Shown in pieces: positions 32,470-43,768 of a DNA stretch of 64,000 nucleotides. The position numbers and the translations under genes were made by a program. This stretch comes from Entoloma clypeatum (Eukaryota > Basidiomycota > Agaricomycetes > Agaricales > Entolomataceae): the NCBI GenBank assembly GCA_963565915.1, contig OY751486.1, positions 2,728,001 to 2,792,000 on the forward strand, written 5' to 3'. The notes beneath the pieces are model-generated. The model was not told where the DNA came from. It did not search any database and saw nothing but the letters and a program-made list of their open reading frames with translations. Position 1 is the stretch's first letter. Every line of letters begins with the position of its first letter.

Positions 32470-33416
32470 AATAAAGCTGTAAGCATTGAGGAAAAACATG
32501 TGAAGTGTGTAGTGTAAATGATTCCTTTTCTTTCCGACGTCGGCGCGAGTGTAAAAATGTAACCCGTACGATGAGTTTTAAAAACCTGTAAAGTACACCC
32601 ACCTCTTGGACGGGGATATGAAGGGTGCCAGAAGCGTATTTCGGAACTTCAGAGCTTCGCGCCACGAAGGGGCAGTGATCATCGACGTGCTGGTTATCGA
32701 GGATGGTGCACTTCAAGTTTTGGCGTATCGTCGATCTACTAGTTTGGAGGGGGGCAGCCAGATCTAGGATCATGACGGTTGGCGTTGCATGTGCACCTCT
32801 GGGTACGGGCCACTGTGGAGGGGCAAGTGCCGTTGTTCTGCAGCCTTCCCGGTATGCCATGCTTGAGGACTTGAAATCGGGGCGAAGGGTTCAATGTTGA
32901 TCGAACGTTGATCGATGATCGTTGATGACTCCATTTTTGGCAGGTAAAATATTACGTCATAATTCGGGGTGTCAAACTTTTATTTTTTCCCCTGCCCCCA
33001 TTCCGCCACCCCCCTTGCACGAGGACTCAATCGATTGGATAGACCAAGATCAGTATCCAATATAAGACAACCAGTAAGCCCCGATCTTCCCCATTTTCGT
33101 AAAGTCTGCTCGAACTACTACCTCCATCCACAGCATCCCTTTTCGCAGTAAATAACTTGTGCTTGTAGGACAAGGTCATCAGTTTTTGAGTTCGTGTCCA
33201 TGCTGTCGAATGGAAGGCAAGATCATTTCCGTACTGGATTTATTCCCCACTGACGCCAGTAGTCCCCTCACACGTGATGAGGGAGACTAGTCCAATCGGT
33301 CATTAGTTTGAACAGACATCGATGAACCCCTTTGGACTGAATGCGGGAGGCCCGCTTGTTCCTGTCACTACCCTATATGAATGAATTTGAGTCGCAGAAG
33401 AAACCTCATGCCCACT
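32470..33416. other. Spacer between the duplicated dehydrogenases
   Basis: About 950 bp with no supported gene. The last 30 bp before the second gene share CGCAGAAGAAACC-like text with the leader of the first, so the duplication unit includes some 5' leader. Confidence 0.45.
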
Positions 33417-34546
33417 ATGTCTAGTGCGTCCTCTCCGCCAGAAAGCCCCGCAGGCGTCGCAGCCGTTCTAGTCTCCTCTCCAACCCCGAGCGTCCTTTCT
33501 CAATTCCTTTTGCTCGACAAGGTAGCACTGGTGACCGGAGGCCACCGCGGCATCGGTCTCGAAATATCCCTCGCTCTCGCAGAAGCAGGCGCCGTCGTCT
33601 ACTGCCTCGATCTCCCCGCGATCCCGGACGACGACTGGGTCAAAGTACGCGATTACGCCGCCCAGCTGCCGAGCCTCGACACGCGCGATGAGAGCAAGAG
33701 AGGTAGACTGGAGTACATGACTGCGGACGTAACGGATCAGGATGGCATGCGTAAGAAGGCGGAAGAGATTGTGGAACGGGAGGGAAGACTTGATATCTGC
33801 GTCGCGAACGCAGGTATCTTGCAAGATATTGATTGTCTGGAGTATCCTGCTGAACACCTCCGCAAGGTTTGTCTCTCTCCTGAACTAGACTCAGCTTTCA
33901 CGGCACTTACACAACCGTGACAGCTATTCGATGTCAATGTAAGTGGGGTCCTGTTCACTGCCCAAGCTGCGGGAAGACAGATGGAAACTCTGAACATCTC
34001 GGGGAGTATCATCATGATGGCCAGTATGAGTGGCAGTGTCTCCATCAGGGTAAGATTCGTCGTTTCCACAGGTACGCCCGACGCTCAGCCTGTTCCTCGT
34101 CCCAAGGACCTACATTTGGTCGGGTACAATAGCAGCAAAGCAGCCGTTGTCCAGATGGCGCGCTCCATGGCATGCGAGCTGGGCAGCAAGGGCATCCGCG
34201 TCAATTCAGTAAGCCCCGGGTACATACGCACCAAGTGAGTCTCGAAATCGCTCCCCATGCTATGGCTTGCGGAGCCCTCTTTGAACAACCAGGATGACTG
34301 GCCAATTCCTTGACGCGAGACCTGATGTCTTGAAGAAATGCTCCGAACAGAACCCGCTGGGGCGTATTGGAAGACCAGACGAGCTTCGTGGTGTGATCTT
34401 GTGGCTCGCGGGCGCAGCATCGACATTCTGTACAGGGAGCGAGTAAGTGCATAAGCGCCTGATCACGATTCACGATAATTCGTCAACGTCGCTGACGATA
34501 TGTTCAATTCAGCATCATAATCGATGGCGGACATCGAGCTTGGTGA
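33417..34546 (+). CDS. Short-chain dehydrogenase/reductase, copy 2
   Basis: A tandem paralogue of the gene at 31,346: the same four intron positions, the same Rossmann motif VTGGHRGIG, NAG (ICVANAGIL), catalytic Ser (MMASMSGS), YNSSK and the same end IIIDGGHRAW. Differences are mostly conservative (for example VTPDDDW to IPDDDW in the loop after the dinucleotide motif, and GTPFDA-like loop changes near the third intron). The ATG at 33,417 matches the start of copy 1; two in-frame ATGs lie 9 and 36 nt upstream. Both copies look functional. Whether they differ in substrate or expression cannot be told from sequence. Confidence 0.86.
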
Positions 34547-35010
34547 AATAAATCTTGAATAAAGCTGCAGGCGTTTGGAAAAAAAATAATGTGAATGTTG
34601 CAGTAATGTGAATGCGACGCAAGTAACTGTAATTAGTATAGGGAAGAGTATATTTACAAGGTACACCTCTTGGACTGAAATATTAAACGTTGCAAGTGAG
34701 TCGACTCGGAAGCGATATTTCGGGTCGTCGTACTACCCCCAAATCTTGATCCTGGTCTATTATCTGGATATTCCACCTGGCCGACATCTCTGGTTGGCCA
34801 CTTGACCCAGGAACCTAACTTCCTTTTCGAAATCTCGAATCTTTGAAGCATTGACTTGGTGCTCACTCGCTAAGCGGCCACGCGAAGCCAATCACCTGGA
34901 TAAGTTTTTGAAGGTCCATTTGTAACAAAAAAAATAAAAGATCACCGAAAAAGGCGTGGTGTGGCGACCAAATCACTAACAACATCCAAGCTTGAGTTCC
35001 GATTTATGTA
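34547..35010. other. Intergenic, no gene seen
   Basis: The 3' flank of the second dehydrogenase, AT-rich, ending at the TA target site of a Tc1/mariner derivative. No structure noted. Confidence 0.45.
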
Positions 35011-35628
35011 TGGTGCAGTGCGCCTTAAAGCCGCTACTTTTGTACAACCAAAATTCCTCCTGAAAAAAAAGTCAGATTTCTTAGTCCTTTAGCCAAAATG
35101 CTTGTTTTGATGAGAGGAACAAAACCCTAAAACGGTTTGTCAAAATACTCAAAACTGTGGAAGTTCTTGTTTTTGGGGTGGTCGATTCCGCCGCCTAGTA
35201 CCAAACAAGGTAATTACATGTCAAATTGGGCTGCGACCCGCTCTGGAACCCTTCTGTGCGATGTGTAGCGCCGTGAACTGAATGCTTTGACCTGGATTTG
35301 AGCCTGTTTCGCATCCAGTCCACCCCGATATGCCTCCATCCATCTTTTCATCCTATGCTCCCATTTCCGGATGGTCTCAACGGATACTGATGCAAGTGCG
35401 TCCGGCATGTTTTCCTTCAACGTCTCGAAAGTGTAATCACAGTGCTCACGAAGATATCGCTTGACTGCACCCCAAAAAAACTCAATAAAGTATTTTTCTA
35501 TTGCAAATTACTGTAGGATATCCAACCCCTTGTTGCGGCCCCCGCTCTTCCCATGACAAATTTGAATTTTTTTTGCCGGGCAATTCCGCCGCTGTCCAAA
35601 AGTGGCGGCCGTAAGGCGCACTGCACCA
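35011..35628 (-). mobile_element. Tc1/mariner deletion derivative, 618 bp
   Basis: The element is bounded by TA on both sides (35,009-35,010 and 35,629-35,630). Its left end TGGTGCAGTGCGCCTTA and right end TAAGGCGCACTGCACCA are perfect 17-bp inverted repeats, with further imperfect match (GCCGC, ACTTTTG) inside. The interior retains only the C-terminal part of a DDE transposase on the minus strand. This is an internally deleted, non-autonomous copy. Confidence 0.9.
35214..35510 (-). pseudogene. DDE transposase C-terminal remnant
   Basis: Reading from about 35,510 the frame gives YFIEFFWGAVKRYLREHCDY, with the Glu of the DDE triad followed by the FFWGAVK helix, then LKENMPDALASVSVETIRKW, a WMEAYRGGL motif and a terminal FSSRRYTSHRRVPERVA. 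This is the conserved end of the DDE_3-type transposases common in Agaricomycetes. The first two catalytic Asp residues and the DNA-binding domain are missing, so it is inactive. Confidence 0.8.
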
Positions 35629-35929
35629 TAAAAAGGGGTTATTTGCACGTAGATGGTCACATCCCCTTTCCTGCACCAAAACTAGTCACTTCTCATATGC
35701 AACTATAATGCAGGCAAACGAGAAAACCAGCGGACAAAAATTGAGACAAGGCAAAAAGATGTCTCAAGGAAGGCACGAGTCTTGGCAGCTTGAAGGAATA
35801 TAAGATCGCTGAGACAGTCACCCGTAAGTACTATCTTAGCGCATGTCGGAATACACCACGAGCGAGTTCTTCTGCGTTTTACTGGTCTTCTTCTATACTG
35901 ACCCACTCGTATACTTTTTGTAGGTTTTG

Positions 35930-37998
35930 ATTCCTTGACGTTTCACGTTCAATCAGCAGCGTTCGACAAAGACTGCGCCGAATATGTCGGGGAGCTTTAC
36001 AAGGGCCCATTAAACGACAGCGACGACTACTCCTATGTTGGAAATCTCACGGAACCGGACTCCCCTCCGGCGTTGAGCCCTCTCCTTACGATGTCTCTAA
36101 GCTCGAGGCCTACCTTTACTATCTCGGTATCCGGGGTCCCAGATGGGGTCCCAAGTTGATCTTCCGGACGTCCAAGGATGTCTTCAGAGAACCCTGGGGG
36201 CCATCGAACAATGCTCGTGTCTTGCGGCTTCTGCCAGTCTACGAGCACCACAAGCTTGGCCAAGACAATCTGTGGGCTACTATTCGTTCCAAGGTTCGTG
36301 ACCTTCTCGAAGTGCAGCGAATTCGTGGGCTGACATTTGTTCCAAGGTTGTTGAACTTCTCGACCAGCAAAACATCCAGCTTTCGTCTGTCGACCTTGTT
36401 CGTTTCAGCTGGGTTCAGGACAATGAGGTCCACAAGTACCACGAGGACGGCGAGGACAACGAGGACAGCGAGAATAATGAGGACAATGAGGACAACGAAG
36501 ACAACGAAGACAACGAAGACGGCAAGGACGACAAGGACGACGAGGCTCATGAGGACATCGAGGATGTCGACATCAGCGTTGCCCCGTATGAGACACTCGT
36601 TACCACTCCCGTCACGATCTGGGTGGGAGTCTTGCCCGATACTCTCACCAGTGAGGAGGCATTCCGCTCTTCCAACTGCATCCTCGATCTCCTCAAGGAT
36701 CATGGCATTGTCGACGTCGATGTTGCGTACCGTGAGTCGGTGGTTAGGGGCTTCAGTGGTCCCGAACTGTTCGCACCCGTCTCGGGTCTCGATCCCCTCA
36801 AGAGCGTAATCGATCACGTGAACACTGCACTTGGCCTGGCTTGACGACGCTCAAGAGCCAGGGAACGATGGGCTTTTACTTTAGAGTGGGTAAAGCTCTT
36901 TACGCCGTCACGGCCCGCCACATTTTGTTCCCTGAAGACCAAGGTAATAAAGCATACTTCTACATCGGTACGTTCGCTTCCCCGAGAACATGAGCGCAAA
37001 TTTTTGACTACACCTACAAAGCTGGACCAAAGAAGGAGGTCGTCATCATGGGCAGCGAAGCTTTCACCAACTTCCTCAAATTCATCCGGGGCCATATAGG
37101 CGGCCACAATATCATGATTCACATCTTGGAGAATCGGATTACGGCGTTAACGGCGAGGTCGGAGGGCAGTGGCCCTAGCGCTGAGCAGGCGGCAGGCTAT
37201 CTGGTGGAGACTCAACGCCAGCTGGGCGAGACATGAACGGCGATCCAGGAGCTCAAAAAGTTCTATGTGAAGATGAAGACAGAGTGGACGCGGCCGAAGG
37301 ACCGGATCATTGGGCACGTCGTCTGGGCACCTCCCGTCAGTGTCTCTACCGCTCCTCACCCTTATACGAAGGATGTTTGCGTCATCAAGCTCGACGAGAA
37401 GAAGTTCTCGCAGAACTTCAAGGGGAACATGCTCGACTTAGGTGCGTGCTGATTCGTCTAGCTAAAAGGTGTGTAGTGTGTAAACGTATATATTTCAGGT
37501 CCTGAGATCGACCTCATCAAGTGGGTCACCTTGATGTACACTGGCACCACAGCGCCGTCCGATTTCAATTACCCATTCGATCGTCTCCTCGAGCTCCGAG
37601 GCGTTCTCTCCGCCGAAGAGATACGGACACCCAACGGCAAAGACCGCAAAGGTTACCCCGTGCGATATGTTTTTAAACGCGGCCTCACCACGCTCACCAC
37701 GATCGGTTGTTTGACTGGATTTGAGTCTCATGTTCGCCGTTACTTCGCCCTGGGCAGCCGCGATTCGGTGGAAGCAGCAGTCTTCGCCGATGACACCAAC
37801 GACGGTCCGTTCTCCAGCCGCGGGGACTCTGGGTCCATCATTGTCGACGGCCGTGGCAAGTTTGTTGCCCTCCTCACCGGTGGCACGGGTCCACTTAATT
37901 CATCCGACATCACGTATGCTACGCCAATGCACTGGCTCTGGGAAATCATCGAGGCGCAGTTCCCTGGTGCCAACTTCTGCTTCGAAGATGACAACTAG
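35930..37998 (+). pseudogene. Decayed protein with trypsin-like C-terminal domain
   Basis: Fragments in several frames belong to one protein. An N-terminal conserved region reads FTFHVQSAAFDKDCAEYV and then, in another frame, EAYLYYLGIRGPRWGPKLIF and LRLLPVYEHHKLGQDNLWAT. An Asp/Glu/Asn repeat tract (36,420-36,560) follows, then TPVTIWVGVLPD. The C-terminal domain is trypsin-like: ALYAVTARHILFP with a candidate catalytic His and SRGDSGSIIVDGRGKFVALL with the GDSG serine. Breaks are a frame change near 36,075, a short duplication near 36,290-36,350, a stop with frame loss at 36,842 and TGA at 37,234. After that the frame runs open to TAG at 37,996-37,998 with one intron near 37,442-37,498. I regard it as a recent pseudogene of an Agaricomycete-restricted family. 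Confidence 0.7.
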
Positions 37999-39324
37999 GT
38001 TTTCCCCTCCCTTCTGGCCCATTCTCGTAATACGTATAGCAGATAACCTTAAAGTGCTCCGTCTCCCTGTCCTCACGCTCCTTGTCATTATGTGGCTTTT
38101 TTCATCTAGTTGTAGTACTTTTATAATGTTTCTTGTTCTCATTCCGTTTTCTATTGGTTGGCTATTGGCACAGACAGGTGGTTTGGCCGTCGAACGGCTG
38201 TTGAAGTTCATCTTTTCTCCTCCATCTCGTCCGTTCATACTCAGCCTTGGCCTTGGCAAGCCGTCCCACAGAGTCTGCTCCTGCAGCCTTTCTTCCTCCA
38301 CTAAGTGTGCCCCGTTTAGGCCTCGATTTGTGCAGTCGCCGCGTTGATTACTATCGCCCACTCATCTCATCTCATTTGGGCTCCGATACATATCCTTGTA
38401 ACAAGTACCTGCTCAGACTTGCTGTGCATGCAATATCACCGGTTGATGGTGGTTTCAGAAAGCCCCTGGCTCAGCAAGCAGTTCATTTGAAGACATAAGG
38501 ATGCCAATCAGCGTTGACCAGGACCAGTGGTTGTAACCGTTCATCCTGTCATACGTACTTACCCCTGAAGTACTACTTACTGGGCCTCGCTCGCCGACGG
38601 GGCAGCAGGGTATATGTAGCTCAATATTCAGTTGTCGAGCTTCTATAACAAGATCTGTATGTTGGCATGATGATGTATCAAAATGGCGATGAGAATACCG
38701 ACCTCTCCGATGTGTGAGCTCGCGTTGTTTTAACTTCTCAGAAGCTGACTCGGCACAACGATAATCGATATCTGATTGCATCGCAACGGTCGTCCAGAAG
38801 GTATGGATTGCTACTCCACCAAGAACGGACATGAACTTCCTGGGAATTGGACTTGACTCTTGCTCGACTCGACCTTTTTCTGAACTGGATCTATGTATGC
38901 ACAGAAAATATGAATAGTAGCGCTGCGTGTTCCTTTGGAAACCCTTGTAACACTACGACGAGGTGGAGGTTGCAGGTCACGCTACCATCCATCGAGATTC
39001 GAACTGGCATGGTCCAGGGTGTGTCCGTCAGTTGTGGGCAGGGGATCCTGGACGACGAGGTTCCGAACACCTCGTCAAGTAGCGTTCAAACTTCAAACTT
39101 TACCCCCATCATGCGTATCCAACATGCTAATCTTATCATGTTGTCACATCATACCGTGGTGATCGGGGCGCTCAAGACGCTCGGCTCATAAAAGGATCGC
39201 CGTCCCGACTCTCATTCCCCCAAACTACTCAGCAGGTCTGAACAGTTTCGCCCTCATCCACTCAATCCACGCTCAGCTGGCCTGACGCATCCCACACACA
39301 CACATATCTCCCATCTTTTTTATC
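37999..39324. other. Intergenic, upstream region of the secreted repeat protein
   Basis: No gene supported over 1.3 kb. CATAAAAGG at 39,187-39,195, about 135 bp before the next ATG, is a likely TATA element, and a CA-rich run (acacacacaca) at 39,292-39,303 lies in the leader. Confidence 0.45.
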
Positions 39325-40391
39325 ATGAAATATTCACAAGCCATCCTCATCGCATGCGTCGGTGGCGCCGCCCTCGGAGTCTCAGCCAACCCCACAGGCC
39401 CACGCCGAGGCTTCGCTCTTGGGAAAACCGCCAAACTTGCAGGCGACGTAGGAAACACAGCCCAACCCAGTAATTCCCAGCCCGCCATGATGATCGCCCG
39501 TGCGGCTGAGGCCGCTGCCACTCCCGATTCCGCACCCGCAGGCGGTCAGGGCGCTGCGCCTGATGCCGCTCCTCAAGCCCCACAGAAGAAGTTGAAGAAG
39601 AAGAAGAAGCATCACAAAAAGAGGTCTGGAATTGTGTCGCCTGGTAAGTAGTTCACCGCAGTATCACTGTCAAACTTAGTAACGCCTCCAACCAACTAGC
39701 TTCGGACGCCACCCCCGTTGCTCGCGATTTCGACGAGGACCTCTTCATCAGAGGCGCAATGAAGGGCGTCAAAGCCGGTGGGAAAGCCGCAGCCAAAGCC
39801 GCTGGTGGTTCCACAGGGATCGGTTCGGCTGCTGGTGGCATGTTTGGCGCGTATCAAAGCCACAAGGCGGCGAAGGCCCAAGCCAAGGTCCATGCACAGC
39901 AGCCTCCTGAGGAACGCCGTGACATTTTGTCCGACTTTGACGACGATCTTTTCACCAGAGGCTTTGGCATGAAAGGCATCACGGCGGGCGGAAAAGCAGC
40001 GAGCAAAGCTGCCGGTGGTTCGAAAGGGATGAAATCTGCTGGCAAATCCATGTTCAACATGTTCAAAGGGGGCAATTCGCAACCCGACGCTAGCCAGCAA
40101 GCCGCAAGGCGTTCAGTCGATGTCGACGAGGACCTCTATTCGCGCATCGTTATAGAACCTGGGACGACCATGACGACCCCAGAGCTGGGCGGCGCGCGCT
40201 ACCACGTCTTCCGCCGGAACTACGATGATGAGCTTTCCGCTCGGCTCTTCGACAACTTCAGGCAGAAATATCGGGAGGCGAAGGCTGCTAGGCTGCAGAA
40301 GGAGGCGGCTATTGCAGCGGCGAAAGCGGACGAAGGAGCTGTCGTTGCCCGAGATGGTTTCAACTTCTATGAGATCGATGAGCTCGATTAA
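39325..40391 (+). CDS. Secreted repeat protein with dibasic sites (Kex2-type precursor candidate)
   Basis: Two exons (39,325-39,643 and 39,700-40,391) encode 336 residues. A signal peptide (MKYSQAILIACVGGAALGVSA) is followed by an Ala/Pro-rich region and a Lys/His run ending KKR. The second exon repeats a module: a basic residue or pair, an acidic box (DFDEDLFIR, DFDDDLFTR, VDVDEDLYSR, NYDDELSAR), then in the first two modules a Gly/Ala/Lys helix-like block (MKGVKAGGKAAAKAAGGS and MKGITAGGKAASKAAGGS). RR precedes modules 2 to 4. No Cys-rich or enzyme domain is present. Dibasic sites flanking repeats are what a Kex2-processed secreted precursor would show; the peptides' role is unknown. It may also be a cell-wall or extracellular matrix protein. 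A spliced 3' UTR intron (40,394-40,452) is possible. Confidence 0.8.
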
Positions 40392-40711
40392 AGGTAAGCT
40401 TCTCCGGTCTTCGTCTTTCTCTTGATTGCTGACTGGTTGTTGTCTTTCCAGAATCGGCCTCAAGTTTGTTTCCGAGTTGGTAGTTAGATGTTGTGTGGTG
40501 TCGATGGTCGGCGTTGGCGATTAATGTAATGGTTCTCAAAGTGGCTGAGGACTTCGTTGATCTAATAATTTGACGAGGTCTTGTGTAAGTATAGTGTTGT
40601 ATAAAATATATAAAAAATATATGTATGTACTTATGTTGAAACCCGTCATGGTATGAGCTCCGACACAGCCACTGATCTTACGTTACGCGTTTTTTTTTTT
40701 TTCACGCCATC
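40392..40711. other. 3' UTR and spacer, no gene
   Basis: Contains GTAAGC...CTTTCCAG just after the stop, a possible 3' UTR intron, an AT-rich stretch near 40,600-40,625 and a polyT run at 40,690-40,702. Confidence 0.45.
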
Positions 40712-42870
40712 ATGGCAAACAGGCTTCCAAATGAGCTGATCAGAGAGATCCTCCTGCCAATACTGGATGTACCCAACGACCTCTTCCACGACATCTCTGA
40801 TATCTCACCTTTTGCACGCCTTGACCATGTTCCAACCGCTTCATATCTCACTACATGCAGGATGTGGTTCAACGCTGCGACTCCCTTTCTATATCGCGTC
40901 ATCCATTCTTCGTTCAATGGCACAGGCACAAGCTCTCCAACGTACATTGCGGGTCAACAAAGCGTTTGGCGCTTTAATCAAGAAGCTCCGAGTTGAAGGC
41001 GGGTATGGAGACGCGATGCGCAAAATCATACTTGCGTCGCCAAATGTCAATAACTTGTTCCTCTCGCTCGAAATACCCTCTTCGGGACAGTACAAAGGGC
41101 CTGTGTTCTTCGCTTGCAACTCTCAACCCAACCTGTGTCACTATCTGGGAATCATCGTGGAATCGGATGAACAACGCCGCCACAAAGATGCTGACGGCTC
41201 AGATAGCTGCTGCTATTCAAGACGCTTGGGATAACTTGGTAAGCCCTTTTCTAATCAGGCGAGGAAATTGTTGACTTTCAATGGAAATTCTTAAGACACA
41301 CGTTAACCTATCTGCCGATAGGTTTACCGTTGGTCGTCGGGAAATTCTGAATGCTTTAGTGAAAGCTCCCTCGTTTACTCTCAGTCAGCGTTCCGGTATC
41401 ATGTGAAATCCGCCATTTGAGACCGCTGGCTACGAGCGCTTCGGTAAGATCGATCGCACTCGTCTATACATGCACTCGCGAGGATGAAGAGGATGTCGGC
41501 AACGTTGAAGATCAAATAGCTGCTTACCCTGAGCTCGGTAATACACCAGTGCGTCTACTCTTTACTTTTCCACGCCTCGTTAGTGATGTATCAACCACCA
41601 ACAGTACACCACAGCAGTTATTCCTTCTGTCAACCCTCTTTTTAAAATTCTAGATAAGGTACCTCGAGATGCCCACGATTTTATTTGGAGCCGCATCATC
41701 CACTTCGCAACGGAAGCCGATGAAGACCCTGCACATATAGGTAATTCTGACCAGCTTAGACGTTCAAACTACACCAAAAAACGCAATTCTCAATGTGTCG
41801 CAAACTTTCCGAGTGCGCGTTCACCCTTGTATGTCCCTTGACGGCCAGTTCTCATACATGTTGACGTAGTGTTTGGCCGCTCCGTACACATTCCTACATC
41901 ACGTCCTTTCAAGCTACTGGGGTTACATGCCCTTCTTTCGGCACATTGACGCTGACCCGTCTTTGGGAAAGCACATGAAATCATTCACGGTCAACGCCGG
42001 CGTCGGTTATGCTCAGTGCACGACACATGAATTCCGTCATTGAAGTAGCTCCTAACATCACTCGCCTCGGCACCGTGTCATACCATTCCCCAAAAGCTGG
42101 TTTCAAGACTAGATGCAACATGAACCTTGATTGGTCTGATTTCTAAGCCTTGGCTCGAAAGGCGGGACCTATGTAATATCACCACGCTTCATCAAGTGTC
42201 CATCGAGGATTCTGGTTCAGAAACTAGCCATTGTCCGTCTATTTTAGGGCGATTCTCCGGTCTACGCTCCCTGAGAGTTCCTTTTGCGATAAATCCTATT
42301 GATATCTGTCGGGACTGGTTGGCAAATCTGGTTACTTTGGCACTAGCTGAATTTTGATGGGTCTTTTTTTGAAGGCGTTGACTTGCTTGAGGTACGTCCT
42401 CATGATCAGTCAAGCTTACCTTTTATTTTAGAAACAGTTATCCATGATTGATATGTGTTGGCAGTCTTAATTCGCTCAAGTTTTGTTTCTATCGATTGGA
42501 ACAGTCTTCGCCAACAAATTGAAGTCGAGGATCTGCGCCACTTTGTGGCAGAGCATGGATCAAAATTAGAAACACTGGAGGTTTTGCCGGCTTCGAGTGC
42601 ATTGCCGTTGCTTGACTTATGTCTAAATTTGAGGTCTCTCAAGGTTGAAAGTTTTTGGGTATGTATGTCCGACTCACATCTTTTTTTTTTTTGTTATCCA
42701 CATCTTCAAGTTCACAAAATCCTGATTGCTGAAGTCCGACTCAACAGCCTCCTATCCCTACCCATATCTTTCAGCAACTTTCACCACATCAGCATCTCTC
42801 AAAACTCGTCCTACTGCAGTGTTACCCATTGGAGTGGTGGGGGTGTCTTCGCCATTCTTGAACTCTAGTG
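40712..42870 (+). pseudogene. Decayed F-box-like protein
   Basis: The ATG at 40,712 opens LPNELIREILLPILDVPNDLF, which has the form of the F-box-like helices common in Agaricomycete proteins, and continues to TPFLYRVI. There the sensible frame shifts to AQALQRTLRVNKAFGALIKKL and later shifts again. Further pieces (WDNL near 41,225, ATEADEDPAHIG near 41,715, LGRFSGLRSLRVPFAINP near 42,245, LETLEVLPASSALPLLDLCL near 42,565) resemble leucine-rich segments of the same kind of protein. At least two frameshifts cannot be explained by introns, so it is called a pseudogene; a misread exon structure remains possible. Confidence 0.55.
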
Positions 42871-43768
42871 TTTACTTATGATATTGTTGTCCCTCTAGCC
42901 ATCTTTCCAAAGAAGACACCAAAGAGCGGGACGATTTCTTCTCGGATATGGATTTTGCTTGTATGCCAAAATTTCTGGAACTCTAAATAATCAGTTTCGC
43001 GTGGCCAATGAATGCGTGAGTGGACCCGTCCATAAAATTCCGTGTTTGATCCCTTCGACGGTTGACCATATTCAAGGTACGAGATTACAAAGAGTTCAAA
43101 GAGTTCTTGGGTAAAGTGGCAGGCAGATATGGATAGACGATGGGGCATCAAGATAACAGATGCAGAAGGGAGGTGCTGGCGGCCGCGGCTGTGAATTTAC
43201 GTAGGGTTGAGTGCTTTCAAGTGTTCGTACTAGGAGGAAGAGCCTAGCTGCGTCTACAATTATTACATAGCCTGATACAGCCGCGTTTCTTTTCGATGAT
43301 CTTCCCTCATCCTGTTCATAAGGTCCAGCTCCCACAACCGGAACCCTGGCGGCCATAATCAACATGCTGACAAGTCAATGTCCCGATCTTCAAGTGGCAT
43401 GTCATGGATCCTGAACACTCTGCGATATCCACTCTTGTGAAGTACAAAACACTCTTTGAAATCTGGGAGAGTTGAGTGAGTGGATTTTTCTGGAGGGGGA
43501 TCCGATCGGGTTCACAAGCGCATCCAGTCTTCTGTGCAGTGGAAAGGACAATCAACACCTCTCACACAAAGAGCAATGACCCACAGAATGACCAACGGCC
43601 CAGCAATTAGTAGAAACTATAAGTTACATCTAAGAATTTAAGCGACTCGAAGAACCCCCTCCAAGTCACACTACAAATAGAATAACAAAAACGTCCAACC
43701 CGTTGACATCATGAAACCCCACCCGACTCGCAAAAATGCCAAGCCTACTAACTCCGAGTCACAAGCAC
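42871..43768. other. Intergenic, no gene seen
   Basis: Short frames only. It lies between the F-box-like remnant and the 3' end of the SPX-EXS gene. Confidence 0.45.

Noticed and set aside
32703..32900. Short plus-strand open frame between the two dehydrogenases
   Set aside because: 65 codons, no domain, no counterpart after the second dehydrogenase, no splice context.
36239..36817. Minus-strand hydrophobic Val/Leu/Ile frame resembling a membrane protein
   Set aside because: It is the complement of the GAGGACAAC repeat tract. The plus-strand fragments match a conserved protein, so the minus frame is chance.
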